DNA of 64,000 bases from Arthrobacter jiangjiafuii. GTDB lineage: Bacteria; Actinomycetota; Actinomycetes; Actinomycetales; Micrococcaceae. The translations under genes were made by a program, and so were the position numbers. The stretch covers positions 248,001 through 312,000 of the forward strand of contig NZ_CP076022.1 in the NCBI RefSeq assembly GCF_018622995.1, in the 5' to 3' direction. Positions 33,269-41,820 of the stretch are shown here, piece after piece (position 1 is the first letter of the stretch; the number at the start of each line of letters is the position of its first letter). The notes under the pieces were generated by a model. The model saw nothing but the letters and a program-made list of their open reading frames with translations. It did not search any database and was not told the origin of the DNA.

Positions 33269-34020
33269 GACAACCCTTCGGCACCGCCCCGCAGGGGATC
33301 GATCAGCGCGACGAATGCCTCCTCCAGGGTTCCTTCTCCGCGTACCTGTGCCAATGGGCCGCTGGCGACAATCCTGCCATCGGACATCACCGCAACGGCG
33401 TCGCACAACTCTTCGACCAAGGCCATCACGTGGCTCGACAACACGACGGACCGTCCCTGCGCCACCAGTCGCACCAAAATCCGCTTAAGCATCAACGCCG
33501 AGACCGGATCGACCGCCTCGAACGGTTCATCGAGCACCAGCACCCCGGGATCATGCAGAAGCGCGGTGGCCAACCCGATCTTCTTCCGCATGCCGGTGGA
33601 GTAGTCCACCACGAGGGTCCGCTCGGCCTCCAGCAGATCCATCACCTCGAGAAGTTCCTGTGCCCGAGCGTCCACCACTGTGGGGTCAAGTCCGCGCAGC
33701 CGCCCCAGGAAGGTGAGGACCTCACGCCCGGTCAGGAATTCCGGCATCGCCAGGCCATCAGGCAGCACGCCCAGCTGCGTCTTGGCACGCAACCCGTCAC
33801 TCCATACGTCCGCGCCGAGCACCACCGATGTTCCGGCGTCCGGCCGCAACAGTCCAACGGCCATTGAAAGCAGAGTCGTCTTGCCGGCCCCGTTCGGGCC
33901 GACGAGCCCGAAGAAGGACCCGCGGGGCACGTCCAGGTCCACCCGGTCGACCGAGACTTGGGACCCATAGGTCTTGTAGAGTCCCCGGATGGCCAAGGCC
34001 GGCTGATCGACGTCGTTCAT
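33253..34020 (-). CDS. ABC transporter ATP-binding protein
   Basis: The 255-residue ATPase has Walker A GPNGAGKT at 41-48, the signature as YSTGMRKKIGLA near 137-148 (degenerate LSGGQ, common in ABC-2 exporters), and Walker B VLVLDEPFEAVD near 156-167. The ATG at 34020 has GGGGAG about 6 bases upstream and is preferred to 34071. Translationally overlaps the ABC-2 permease gene, so the two form one exporter. Confidence 0.92.
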   Translation of the reverse strand: MNDVDQPALAIRGLYKTYGSQVSVDRVDLDVPRGSFFGLVGPNGAGKTTLLSMAVGLLRPDAGTSVVLGADVWSDGLRAKTQLGVLPDGLAMPEFLTGREVLTFLGRLRGLDPTVVDARAQELLEVMDLLEAERTLVVDYSTGMRKKIGLATALLHDPGVLVLDEPFEAVDPVSALMLKRILVRLVAQGRSVVLSSHVMALVEELCDAVAVMSDGRIVASGPLAQVRGEGTLEEAFVALIDPLRGGAEGLSWLET

Positions 34021-34116
34021 CGTCACTCCCCGGTCGCGCTGCGGCGGATGGTCAAGACGGTAGTGCCCCATGCCGGGGTGGGCAACTACCTGCCAATCCG
34101 CCGCTAATAAGCCTCG

Positions 34117-34950
34117 TTATTTTTTGCCGAGGTCCAGGGGGCCGCCCTGATTGTTCCTGAAGCGCTCGCGGAGGAAGTTACCCATGTTGGACAGTTCCGC
34201 GGAGGTGTGGCGGTGGCGGCTGGAGTGCAGCGTCTCGGCCTGCCTGGACAGAAGCTGCAGCTGCTCAACCAGTTCCTCATTGGGAGTTCGTCCGTTCACC
34301 TGGCGGGTATCCACCATGCCGGGCGGGATGGCCAGGTAATTCCGCAGAACGGCCGGCAGATATTCACGCACAGTGGCGGTCAGCTCGTACTCAAACTGCG
34401 GATCGCCCATTGGCTGCCGGGTTTCCGTGTCGATGACGGCGTCCAGCGTCTGGCATGTTTCCAGGACGCTGATGTACGAGTCCGTGGGAAGCCGGTTCTT
34501 GTTCTGCTTCGCGAGTGTGGCCGTCCAAACCAGGGCCTGCGACAGTCCCTGGGTGGGCCCTTCCGTCGGTGCCCCTGACGGCGGTGCGTAGTGGGCCGGC
34601 TGGGTCGACTGGGCCGGCTGGGCCGGCTGGGTGGTTGCAGGGTGCGGCGTCATGACCTGGTGCTGCCGTCCCCGGACCCTGCGGTGCAGCCAGAGGTCCC
34701 GCAGCAGATAGGACCGGATGGCCGAGACGGGGATGGTCCCGAGTCCTATTAAGCCCGCCGTGATGAAAAACGCGCTGTCGGAGGGCACGGCGAAGGCGCC
34801 AATGAGCAGGGCGATGTAAACGGCACCCTCGAGGGTGACTTTCCAGTTCTTCCGCCGGACTCCGATCATGAGTACCAGCAGCGGCAAAAAGGGAAAAAAG
34901 AAAACGGCAACTGCGACCTTGAAGATGTTCCCCACAGTGAGACGCGACAT
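34117..34950 (-). CDS. Membrane protein of unknown function with Pro/Thr/Gln linker
   Basis: The 277-residue protein has hydrophobic segments at about 9-28, 41-54 and 58-76. A 45-residue linker rich in Pro, Ala, Thr and Gln (ATTQPAQPAQSTQPAH) follows, then a soluble helical domain (TATVREYLPAVLRNYLAIPP, ELVEQLQLLSRQAETLHSSR). I do not recognise the family. It stands alone between the ABC exporter and the PadR gene. It may be an envelope or cell-division accessory protein, which is only a guess from topology. Confidence 0.7.
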   Translation of the reverse strand: MSRLTVGNIFKVAVAVFFFPFLPLLVLMIGVRRKNWKVTLEGAVYIALLIGAFAVPSDSAFFITAGLIGLGTIPVSAIRSYLLRDLWLHRRVRGRQHQVMTPHPATTQPAQPAQSTQPAHYAPPSGAPTEGPTQGLSQALVWTATLAKQNKNRLPTDSYISVLETCQTLDAVIDTETRQPMGDPQFEYELTATVREYLPAVLRNYLAIPPGMVDTRQVNGRTPNEELVEQLQLLSRQAETLHSSRHRHTSAELSNMGNFLRERFRNNQGGPLDLGKK

Positions 34951-35098
34951 CGTTATCCTCTCGGGGAATGGGTTGCGGGACAGAACTGCAGTCTAGCCGC
35001 GACCACAAAAAATGGCGTGCTGCGTTGGTGGCTCATGGGGGCAGGAGCGCTCCCCGGGCCGAGGAACTTACGCGCGATCCGCCGTCGTCCGCTGGTTG

Positions 35099-35134
35099 CA
35101 TGCACTGCACGCTACCGGTAGCGTGCAGTGCATG
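35099..35134. promoter_or_regulatory. 36-bp perfect palindrome ending on the padR-type start codon
   Basis: Bases 35099-35134 read the same on both strands without a mismatch (centre ACCGGT at 35114-35119). The palindrome contains the probable -10 box TAGCGT (35119-35124), part of a TTGCAT -35-like hexamer (35096-35101, 17-base spacer), and the ATG at 35132-35134. PadR-family repressors bind long palindromes over their own promoter, so this is a strong candidate autoregulatory operator. Confidence 0.75.
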
Positions 35135-35473
35135 GCACCTTCACCTGAATCGGTTTTGACGCAGCTCCGCAAGGGCACCGTGGACTACTGCGTTCTCGCC
35201 TGCCTGCGCTCCGGGGCCGCGTACGGGCTGGAAATTGCCGAGCGGCTAGGGGAGGGGAAAGTCCTGTTCGCCAGCGGCGGCACCCTCTATCCGCTGCTTT
35301 CGCGTCTGCGGCAGCAGGGGTGGGTGACGACGACGCTGGAGCCATCGCCCGTGGGGCCGCCCCGGCGTTATTACCACCTCACCGAAGAGGGCGAGAGCGC
35401 CCTGCGGGTCTTTACCCAGACCTGGAACCTGTTTGCCGCGGATGTCACGACCATGATCAAGGAGACTTCATGA
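35132..35473 (+). CDS. PadR-family transcriptional regulator
   Basis: The 113-residue protein is a short PadR: VLTQLRKGTVDYCVLACLRSG, YGLEIAERLGEGK, and GTLYPLLSRLRQQGWVTT at about 50-67 with the wing PRRYYHLTEEGESAL. The ATG at 35132 is the last triplet of a 36-bp palindrome and follows TAGCGT by 7 bases without a Shine-Dalgarno sequence, so the mRNA is probably leaderless. Overlaps the next gene by 4 bases (ATGA). PadR + HAAS-domain membrane protein is a known pairing in Gram-positive bacteria, where the two form an envelope-responsive switch. Confidence 0.93.
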   Translation: MAPSPESVLTQLRKGTVDYCVLACLRSGAAYGLEIAERLGEGKVLFASGGTLYPLLSRLRQQGWVTTTLEPSPVGPPRRYYHLTEEGESALRVFTQTWNLFAADVTTMIKETS

Positions 35474-35940
35474 ACACCACCGAACCGATGCCGGCCCTGT
35501 TGGAGGCGTACTTCGCCGATCTTGATCGGGCGCTGATCGGCACCGATGCACGGGAGCGCGCCGAGACGGTCCAGGCGATGCGCGAGCACGCGGCCGAGAT
35601 GCTCCACCGGTATGGGGCGTCGGAGGAGACCGCTGAACGCGTCATCGGCGACTTCGGGCCGGTGGAGCAGGTTGCCGCCGCCGCCACTCCCATGCCCGCC
35701 CCGGCCTCCGCCCCGGCCCCGCGTTCCTGGAGCGACATCTGGCTGCTCGTGGGCTCCGTTGTGAGTCTCATGTTCTTTGTGTTCCCGTTGTTCGCGATCG
35801 CGATGCTCGTCTGGGCGATCGTGAGGATCAGGCGCAATGGTGGGAACCGGACGCTGCAGAAGGCGGCCTTGTGGATCTCTGGTGTGTCGGCCGCGTTCTC
35901 GATCGGGATGTTCATCAGCCACGTCGTCCACGCCCTCTGA
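35470..35940 (+). CDS. HAAS (DUF1700-like) membrane protein paired with PadR
   Basis: The 156-residue protein has a cytoplasmic helical HAAS domain at 8-70 (LEAYFADLDRALIGTDARERAE, MLHRYGASEETAERVIGDFGP), an Ala/Pro linker, and two hydrophobic segments near 92-118 and 134-152. HAAS proteins of PadR pairs are thought to act as membrane-bound partners or antagonists of the regulator. AAGGAG precedes the ATG by 5 bases. An inverted repeat follows the stop. Confidence 0.88.
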   Translation: MNTTEPMPALLEAYFADLDRALIGTDARERAETVQAMREHAAEMLHRYGASEETAERVIGDFGPVEQVAAAATPMPAPASAPAPRSWSDIWLLVGSVVSLMFFVFPLFAIAMLVWAIVRIRRNGGNRTLQKAALWISGVSAAFSIGMFISHVVHAL

Positions 35941-35950
35941 CGTTGGCGTA

Positions 35951-35971
35951 GCGGCCGCGAGCGGCGGCCGC
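35951..35971 (+). terminator. GC-rich inverted repeat after the HAAS gene
   Basis: GCGGCCGC at 35951-35958 and GCGGCCGC at 35964-35971 (self-complementary) around GAGCG, 10 bases after the stop. No T run; it may serve the convergent lipoprotein gene too. Confidence 0.4.
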
Positions 35972-35991
35972 CTCCGCCTCCGCCGAGCTGG

Positions 35992-36432
35992 TTAGGAGCG
36001 CACCAGCAGGTTCGGGTGCAGCTGCCGCCAGCCCTCCGCCAGTTCCCTGCCGGCGTCGTAATCATTGTCAATGAGCTTCGCCTCTACCGCCGGGACCCCG
36101 GGCTCCTGCACTGTTACACCCGGAATCTCGCCGCCACATCCCGTGGAGGTCAGGCTCGTCTCCACATTTTCGATGACTGCGCACACCGAGTTCTGCTCTG
36201 GCGTGTCCGACACGATGGCATAGAAGGAATAGACGCCGTCCTCCGCCAACAGCTGCCGCGGGTCTCCTGCCGTGATGTCCAGAGTTTTGGCGAGTTCTGC
36301 GGAGGCGTTGGCTGTCGCTGCAGATTGCGGCGGTGTCTCAGGCCCAGACGCCTCGGGTGAGGGATCGTTGCTGCAGCCGGCCAAGACCAGCAGCAAGGTG
36401 AAAGCGGTGGCCGCTGTGGTGAAAGCACGCAC
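35992..36432 (-). CDS. Small lipoprotein of unknown function
   Basis: The 146-residue protein has a signal peptide and lipobox LAGC (Cys20), so it is anchored outside the membrane. A Ser/Pro/Ala linker is followed by a compact domain with two further cysteines (NSVCAVIENVETS and STGCGGEIPGV) likely forming a disulphide. No family recognised. Convergent to the PadR-HAAS genes. The function cannot be inferred. Confidence 0.75.
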   Translation of the reverse strand: MRAFTTAATAFTLLLVLAGCSNDPSPEASGPETPPQSAATANASAELAKTLDITAGDPRQLLAEDGVYSFYAIVSDTPEQNSVCAVIENVETSLTSTGCGGEIPGVTVQEPGVPAVEAKLIDNDYDAGRELAEGWRQLHPNLLVRS

Positions 36433-36489
36433 GAGACTCCTGACGACGGTGAAAGGGCACTTGCCTCACCCTAGTCCGGGAATGGATTC

Positions 36490-36897
36490 CTAATCCACGA
36501 CGGCGGTCGCCTCAATTTCGACGAGGATGCCCGGCTCGTACAGCTGCACCACCTCGATCAGCGACGCCGGCGGAAGGGGCAGCGGCAGGTCGATCTCCTC
36601 GGCCACCAGCTGGATCCCCGCCATGAGTTCACCGATTTTCTCCGGCTGCCAGGCGGTGACGTAGAAGGTCATCCGGACCACATCCTGGAACCGCGCGTCG
36701 GCTCCGGCCAGACCGCGGGCCACGTTACGCAGCGCCTGGGCCACCTGGCCGGCGAGATCCTCGGGAATCGGCAAGCCATCCTCCATGTGGGCCACCTGCC
36801 CCGCCACATACACGGAACGTGTTCCCGTGGCCGAGGCCACGTGGTGGTAGGGCGCGTTGGGCAACATGCCTTCAGGGCTGAATAGTTGAACGGGCAT
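36490..36897 (-). CDS. RidA-family protein
   Basis: The 135-residue protein has the RidA/YjgF fold pattern: SRSVYVAGQVA-like ATGTRSVYVAGQVAHME near 22-38, QVAQALRNVARGL, FQDVVRMTFYVTAW with the catalytic Arg, and PPASLIEVVQLYEPGILVEIEATAV at the end. It hydrolyses reactive enamines/imines; some members have other roles. AGGAGGAC stands 6 bases before the ATG. It is divergent from an HxlR regulator, which probably controls it. Confidence 0.9.
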   Translation of the reverse strand: MPVQLFSPEGMLPNAPYHHVASATGTRSVYVAGQVAHMEDGLPIPEDLAGQVAQALRNVARGLAGADARFQDVVRMTFYVTAWQPEKIGELMAGIQLVAEEIDLPLPLPPASLIEVVQLYEPGILVEIEATAVVD

Positions 36898-36938
36898 TGG
36901 GTCCTCCTGGTTTAAGACTTCAAGTTAGGAGTCTGTTT

Positions 36939-36949
36939 ATACTAGGTAT
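36939..36949. promoter_or_regulatory. ATAC-TAG-GTAT inverted repeat between ridA-like and hxlR-like genes
   Basis: ATAC at 36939-36942 and GTAT at 36946-36949 around TAG, in the AT-rich 82-base divergent promoter. Direct copies of an ACTTCAA heptamer flank it near 36926 and 36959. Candidate HxlR site. Confidence 0.4.
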
Positions 36950-36979
36950 CTTTAGGGAACTTCAACGAAACCAGGTGTC

Positions 36980-37360
36980 ATGACCGATACTTACCTGCCC
37001 TTGGAACAGGGGCTGAGCATGGACGCTCCGCACCGCGAACTGCTCAGCCAGGTGCTGGACAAGTGGTCGCTGAGCGTGCTGAATGAGCTGTGCAAGGCAC
37101 CGTGCCGGTTCAATGAGCTCCGCCGTGCGATCCCCGAGGTCACGCAGAAATCGCTGACGACCACTCTGCGCCGGCTTGAACGCAACGGCGTGATTGAGCG
37201 CCGGATCCTGGCCACCCGGCCGGTGGCCGTGGAGTACCGGATGACCCCGCTGGGAAAGTCGGCACGCGAACCCGTGGATGCGCTGCTGAAGTGGGCCTCG
37301 GAGAACCTCGAGGAAATCGAGCAGGCCCGCACAGCATTCGACGACGCGTCCGCCGAGTGA
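36980..37360 (+). CDS. HxlR-family transcriptional regulator
   Basis: The 126-residue protein has the HxlR winged helix: HRELLSQVLDKWSLSVLNELCK, FNELRRAIPEVTQKSLTTTLRRLERNGVIERR, and VAVEYRMTPLGKSA. The cysteine in ELCKAPCRF (Cys38/Cys42 region) could be redox-active as in some HxlR proteins. It is divergent from the RidA gene, which it probably controls. Confidence 0.92.
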   Translation: MTDTYLPLEQGLSMDAPHRELLSQVLDKWSLSVLNELCKAPCRFNELRRAIPEVTQKSLTTTLRRLERNGVIERRILATRPVAVEYRMTPLGKSAREPVDALLKWASENLEEIEQARTAFDDASAE

Positions 37361-37462
37361 TCCGGGCTCTGGGGGAGTATTGCGGCTAATGCTCGGGTTG
37401 ACTCCCTGACCGAGGCGCATAGGCTCACCGGATGCAAAGTGAAGGCGTGGTTATATGGCCGC

Positions 37463-38113
37463 ATGCCTTTCCGACGCTCGGCGCCCGTGTGGCCAGCCGT
37501 CCATAGCGAACGCCGAGCCCTGATCAGGGACCTCGAAACGCTGGCCCCGGAGTTATGGGCACAGCCCTCGCTCTGCCCCGGCTGGGACATTCACGACGTC
37601 GTCGCCCATCTTGTGGATTCCGCGAAGACGACCCGCCTTAGCTTTCTGCGTGGGCTGATCGCCGCGAAGTTTGATTTCGACAAACAGAATGCGAACGGGA
37701 TCGCCAGGGCCCGTGGTGCGACTCCGGAAGCGACCCTGGCTGAATTCCGCCGCATACGGGACGAAACGAAGACGCCGCCCGCTGCTCCGGCAACCCGGCT
37801 CGTCGAGGCGATTGTCCACGGTGAGGACATTCGGCGTCCTTTGGGGATCCTGCATTCCTACCCCGGCGCGTCGGTCGATGCGGCGTTGCGGTATCAGCTC
37901 AAGACCGGCGTCTCGATGGGTGGCGGCAAGGAACGCGCCGCCGGTTTTCGTCTGCAGGCTTCCGATACGGGGCTGGAGCACGGTTCCGGTCCGGTGGTCA
38001 GAGGAAGCTCGTTGGTGCTTCTCTTGGCCGTTTCGGGCCGCCCCGTCGCTGAGGAGGAGTTCTCCGGTGCCGGCGCCGCGATGTTTGTGCGGAAGCTGAA
38101 CCAAACCTCTTGA
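37463..38113 (+). CDS. Mycothiol-dependent maleylpyruvate-isomerase-family enzyme
   Basis: The 216-residue protein has a DinB-like four-helix N-terminal domain: LCPGWDIHDVVAHLVDSAKTT near 33-53 with the first metal His, and LVEAIVHGEDIRRPLG near 112-127 with the second His and Glu. The C-terminal SCP2-like part ends in SGRPVAEEEFSGAGA. The family uses mycothiol in isomerase or detoxification reactions. ATG 37463 is preferred; a GTG at 37439 is possible. There is no strong ribosome site. Confidence 0.8.
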   Translation: MPFRRSAPVWPAVHSERRALIRDLETLAPELWAQPSLCPGWDIHDVVAHLVDSAKTTRLSFLRGLIAAKFDFDKQNANGIARARGATPEATLAEFRRIRDETKTPPAAPATRLVEAIVHGEDIRRPLGILHSYPGASVDAALRYQLKTGVSMGGGKERAAGFRLQASDTGLEHGSGPVVRGSSLVLLLAVSGRPVAEEEFSGAGAAMFVRKLNQTS

Positions 38114-38152
38114 TAAGAGAGACCGCTCCAATTTGCGGGCTTTTGCGCGGCC

Positions 38153-38623
38153 CTATTTCACCTCGGTGAAGCGGGTGCCGAGCGGTTCCGAAAGGACAGA
38201 GAGGTCCATGGGCTCAGGAGCTGTGGTGCCGACTCCGACCTCGGAATAGTCGACAACAAACCAGTTCCTGCCCTCGGCAAAATACACGGAGCCGTCCGGC
38301 TGCGCCGCGCCGGCCATCAACGCGTACGCTTCGTCTCGCGCATCTAACGAGTCAAAGTAAAAGATCTCGACGGTTTGAGTGCATTTCACGGATTCGGCGG
38401 GTATCTGCCCGGCGTCACCCATGACAGCGGTGGATGCGGGCGGATCGTCCAGGCACTCGAGCTGCCCGGACACCGCCTGCCGGGCCTCTTCCAATGAACT
38501 GACCGAGGGCAGGTCATCAGGCGAATCATGAGTAGCTGCACTCTCCGCGGCGCAGGCCGAGCATGCTCCGACGAGTAGCGTCAGGAAACCAGCGGTCACG
38601 GCAACTCGGTTTTTCAGCATCAT
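38153..38623 (-). CDS. Secreted lipoprotein of unknown function
   Basis: The 156-residue protein starts MMLKNRV, has a hydrophobic stretch and ends its signal in GACSACA, so lipidation at Cys is likely. The mature part has acidic/Ser-rich linker, a disulphide-like pair (QLECLDDPP and VKCTQTVEIFYF), and a compact beta-rich domain. No family recognised. The tandem ATGs at 38623 and 38620 have GGGGGA upstream; an in-frame start at 38647 would spoil the signal peptide. A SARP-type regulator gene lies upstream. Confidence 0.7.
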   Translation of the reverse strand: MMLKNRVAVTAGFLTLLVGACSACAAESAATHDSPDDLPSVSSLEEARQAVSGQLECLDDPPASTAVMGDAGQIPAESVKCTQTVEIFYFDSLDARDEAYALMAGAAQPDGSVYFAEGRNWFVVDYSEVGVGTTAPEPMDLSVLSEPLGTRFTEVK

Positions 38624-38687
38624 CGCGTCCCCCATTTGGTTCCCCATTTGTTGTGTTCGCTATCGTGGCACACCGGGGACCAACGAA

Positions 38688-38735
38688 AAAGCGTCCGGCA
38701 AAGCAGCCCGGGTAGCTCACGCGTCGGGACGCTTT
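38688..38735 (-). terminator. Terminator of the SARP-type gene
   Basis: AAAGCGTCC at 38688-38696 pairs with GGACGCTTT at 38727-38735; read leftward the stem is followed by a TTTTTC run. It lies 25 bases after the SARP stop. The loop is long (30 bases). Confidence 0.55.
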
Positions 38736-38759
38736 GGGGACACGGCCACCCGGGCGCGG

Positions 38760-40661
38760 CTAATCACTCCGGGAGCTGATCCACCCTTCGCAGAAACCTG
38801 CGAGATCATCCAACAGCGGGCGGACCGCTCCCAGATCGACTGCCCCGCTGCCGGCGGCACGCTCGCCCGCCGCCGGCAGGAGAGCGGCGTGCGCACGGCG
38901 GGCCATCTGCCGGTTGCCGCTCTCGATCGCCGCCAGACCGATCAGGAACCACGACACCTCGAGCAGTAGATCACGGGGCGGCTGCGGCAGGGTGTCGAGG
39001 GCCGCACTGGCATCAGCCAGCCGGCCGGTCCGTGCCAGCAGAAGCGGGCGTACCCACGGTTCATACGGACCAAAGTCGCCATCCGGAAGCACCGTCCCAT
39101 TCCGGATGGCAGAAGCGAGTCCGGCCAGGGCGGTCAACCCCGTCCGGAACCCGGGCATCTCGTCTCCGGCGGGCGGCGGCGGACCCTGCAGGAAGGTCCA
39201 CCGGAACCAGCCGGTGAAGACCGTGGCCAGCGCCCGGTCGAACCGGGCAGCCAGCTCGTCGATCCGGTCGGCTTCCCGGGAGGCAGCGGGGATGTCATCG
39301 AGGGCGCACAGTGCCTGCATCCGGATCAACCGGCCCTGGAGTTCGAAGGTCGGCAACTCCGTGTCCAGGGCCAGGGCAATGATTTCGACGCCGATGGCCT
39401 CCCGCGCGCCGGCCAGGCCCGCCGTCGGAAACGTCTGCTGATAGCGGGCGCTGAGTGCAAAGCAGAGCAGTGACGGATCGTGCAGGTCCCGGGCAATCCG
39501 CTCCGCCTCGAGCACCTCCGCCAGCCGGTCCGCGGTTCCGCGGGATTCCATGGCGATGGTGGCCAGCAGTCGCGCCCGCACCCGGGCCGACGCCCCGGCC
39601 GGCAGGACCTTGAGCGTCCGCAGGGCGGCGTCGACAATCGCGGCAGAGAAGGCCGGATCATCCGAACGGGTCCAGCTCCCGGGGACTTCAAAGCCGCCGA
39701 TAACCCGCGCCGCCAGCTCCGGATCGCCGAACTGCTCCGCGGCGGCGATCGCTGCCATACGCTGCTCGGCCGCCAACCGGACCGACCCGGACACCGCCAG
39801 CACCGGCAGCAGGCTCGCCACGCTTTCCAGCTGAGCCCGTTGCCCGGTGCGTCCCGCAGCCGTAACGGTCCGCGCAAGCAGCGAGCCGCCGTCGTCGGGC
39901 ACAAGATCCAACGCCGGATCATGCCGCAGGATGCGCTGCTCCAACTCGGCCAGCTGGTTCCCGGGATCCAGGCCCAGATCATGCCGCAGGGTGGAACGGG
40001 CGCGGGTCAGAAGGGCGAGGGCGTCCGCCTGCCGGGCAGAGCGGTAGAGGGCCAGCGCGAGCAGCCGCCAGCCTTCCTCCCGCCACGGGTGCTCGGCGAC
40101 GTGGGCATCGAGCAGCGCGAGCACATCCTGTGGGCGGCCGAGGTCCAGCCGGGCGGACGCCAGCTGCTCCACCGTAACCGCCCGCAGCCCGGCCAGCCGC
40201 GTCCGTTCACCGGATGCCCAGGGACGGGTGCCGAATTCCTCAAACGCTGTGCCGCGCCACTCCTTCAGCGCCGCAGCCAGCTCGCGCTCGCGGGCGTCCG
40301 GGTTCAACCCCGCCGCACCCTGGAGGGCCTGTTCAACACGCCAGAGATCGACGTCGTCGGCCGCGAGGGAGAGCGCATAGCCGCCGCCGCTGGTCAGCAG
40401 GACCGCCGGGGGAGTGCGCGGCGGGCGGTCCGGTTCGAGGAGGCGGCGCAGCTCGCCGATGAAGGTGCGGACGGCGCCCACCGCGCCGGCCGGGGCGTCC
40501 TCCCACAGCTCGTCGATCAACCGCTGCGTGGAGACTGTCCTGCCGCGGGCAGCAACCAGGATGCCGAGGATCTCGCGGTGCCGGGCCTTGGACAGGCGGA
40601 GCGGAGTATCCCCGCGCCCGGCGCAAATGGGGCCAAGAACGCGGATCCGCAGCTTATTCAC
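38760..40661 (-). CDS. SARP/AfsR-type BTAD regulator
   Basis: The 633-residue protein starts with an OmpR-like winged helix (LRIRVLGPICAGRGDTPLRL, RHREILGILVAARGRTVSTQRLIDELWEDAP, VRTFIGELRRLLEP). The BTAD domain at about 100-245 follows (DDVDLWRVEQAL, EQLASARLDLGRPQDVLALLDAHVAEHPWREEGWRLL). A 380-residue TPR-like helical tail has no NB-ARC ATPase. SARPs activate neighbouring or specialised-metabolite genes by binding direct repeats. The GTG at 40661 is 7 bases after TAGAAT, so it is probably leaderless; the long open frame upstream to 41735 has no homology and is rejected. It is divergent from an SDR gene, across a 9-bp direct repeat. Confidence 0.85.
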   Translation of the reverse strand: MNKLRIRVLGPICAGRGDTPLRLSKARHREILGILVAARGRTVSTQRLIDELWEDAPAGAVGAVRTFIGELRRLLEPDRPPRTPPAVLLTSGGGYALSLAADDVDLWRVEQALQGAAGLNPDARERELAAALKEWRGTAFEEFGTRPWASGERTRLAGLRAVTVEQLASARLDLGRPQDVLALLDAHVAEHPWREEGWRLLALALYRSARQADALALLTRARSTLRHDLGLDPGNQLAELEQRILRHDPALDLVPDDGGSLLARTVTAAGRTGQRAQLESVASLLPVLAVSGSVRLAAEQRMAAIAAAEQFGDPELAARVIGGFEVPGSWTRSDDPAFSAAIVDAALRTLKVLPAGASARVRARLLATIAMESRGTADRLAEVLEAERIARDLHDPSLLCFALSARYQQTFPTAGLAGAREAIGVEIIALALDTELPTFELQGRLIRMQALCALDDIPAASREADRIDELAARFDRALATVFTGWFRWTFLQGPPPPAGDEMPGFRTGLTALAGLASAIRNGTVLPDGDFGPYEPWVRPLLLARTGRLADASAALDTLPQPPRDLLLEVSWFLIGLAAIESGNRQMARRAHAALLPAAGERAAGSGAVDLGAVRPLLDDLAGFCEGWISSRSD

Positions 40662-40686
40662 TTTTTTGATTCTAGTTCGCCCCGGT

Positions 40687-40706
40687 GCGCTGATCGGGCG
40701 CTGATC
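40687..40706 (+). promoter_or_regulatory. Direct repeat GCGCTGATC x2 with 11-bp period, candidate SARP site
   Basis: GCGCTGATC at 40687-40695 and 40698-40706 are identical and 11 bases apart, one helical turn. A TGGAAT hexamer follows 6 bases later on the SDR side. This is the arrangement (direct repeats one turn apart just upstream of -10) that SARP activators use. Confidence 0.5.
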
Positions 40707-40796
40707 CGGCTCTGGAATCGTCAACTGTGAACCACGCCGGAAGGACCGACGCCGGTGAGAGCCGCGGGTTCCACCGTGCGGCAAGGAAGGAACACC

Positions 40797-41588
40797 ATGG
40801 ATTTGCAGCTCACAGGGAAGACCGCGTTTATCAGCGGTTCCACCCAGGGGATCGGTTACGCCGTGGCCACGATGCTGGCCCGCGAGGGCGTGGCCGTGAC
40901 CATCAACGGCCGGGACGCCGGAAAGCTCGCAACCGCCGTGGAGGCATTGCAGCGCGAGGTGCCGGGGTCGGTAGTGGACGGCATCGCCGCCGACTTCGCG
41001 GTGCCCGCGCAGGTGGAGCGGCTCTGCGCGGAACTGCCCGACGTCGACATCCTCATCAACAACGTGGGCCTGTTCGAGCTGAAACCGTTCGAGGACATCT
41101 CCGCCGAGGAGTGGCGCCGCTACCTCGAGGTAAACACCCTCAGCGGTGCACGGCTGGCCCGCCGCCTGCTGCCGGCCATGCTGGAGCGCGGATGGGGCCG
41201 GATCGTCTTTATCAGCAGCGAATCGGGCGTGAATGTGCCGGCCGACATGATCCACTACGGCGCGTCCAAGGCTGCGATGATGGCCGTGGGCAACGGCCTG
41301 GCCAAGCTCACCCGGGGCACCGGGGTAACCGTGAACTCGGTGCTGGGTGGACCCACGTATTCCGACGGCGTCGCCGCCACGGTGGAAGGTTTCGCCGCTG
41401 CGACCGGGCAGTCCGTTGCCGGCATGAAGCAGGCGATCATCGGGGCCAACCAGACCTCGCTGCTGGAGCGGTTTATCGAGCCCGGGGAGATCGCCGCGAT
41501 GGTCACCTTCCTGGCCAGCCCCCTTGCGTCCGCGACCAACGGTGCCGCCGTGCGCGTGGACGGCGGCGTGCTGACCAGCGTGGTTTAG
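40797..41588 (+). CDS. Short-chain dehydrogenase/reductase controlled by SARP
   Basis: The 263-residue SDR has SGSTQGIG at 13-20, NGRD near 37, NNVG near 87, ISSESG with the catalytic Ser near 138, and YGASK with Tyr/Lys near 153-157. A substrate is not evident. AAGGAAGGA precedes the ATG. Divergent from the SARP gene, which is the likely activator. Confidence 0.9.
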   Translation: MDLQLTGKTAFISGSTQGIGYAVATMLAREGVAVTINGRDAGKLATAVEALQREVPGSVVDGIAADFAVPAQVERLCAELPDVDILINNVGLFELKPFEDISAEEWRRYLEVNTLSGARLARRLLPAMLERGWGRIVFISSESGVNVPADMIHYGASKAAMMAVGNGLAKLTRGTGVTVNSVLGGPTYSDGVAATVEGFAAATGQSVAGMKQAIIGANQTSLLERFIEPGEIAAMVTFLASPLASATNGAAVRVDGGVLTSVV

Positions 41589-41820
41589 GTCCAGCTGAAC
41601 GAGATGGGCGGCATGCTCACCGATCGCTTCGGCGTGACCTGGGTGATCGACGTCGAGACCTCCTCCAATGGCTGATATCCCGGGGCGAAGGTGAGCCAAT
41701 TGAGTGTCCGGAGCCCGGGTTCGGCGGGAACCCACTGCCGCCGGCCCGGGGTCCGGGCCTAACTTGGAGAGGGCAAGCCAGACACCGAAGCCCTAGCTTC
41801 GTAATCAGAGGGAGCACCAC

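Noticed and set aside
40662-41735. N-terminal extension of the SARP to 991 residues
   Set aside because: It overlaps the divergent SDR gene and has no homology; the winged-helix domain starts right at the GTG at 40661.
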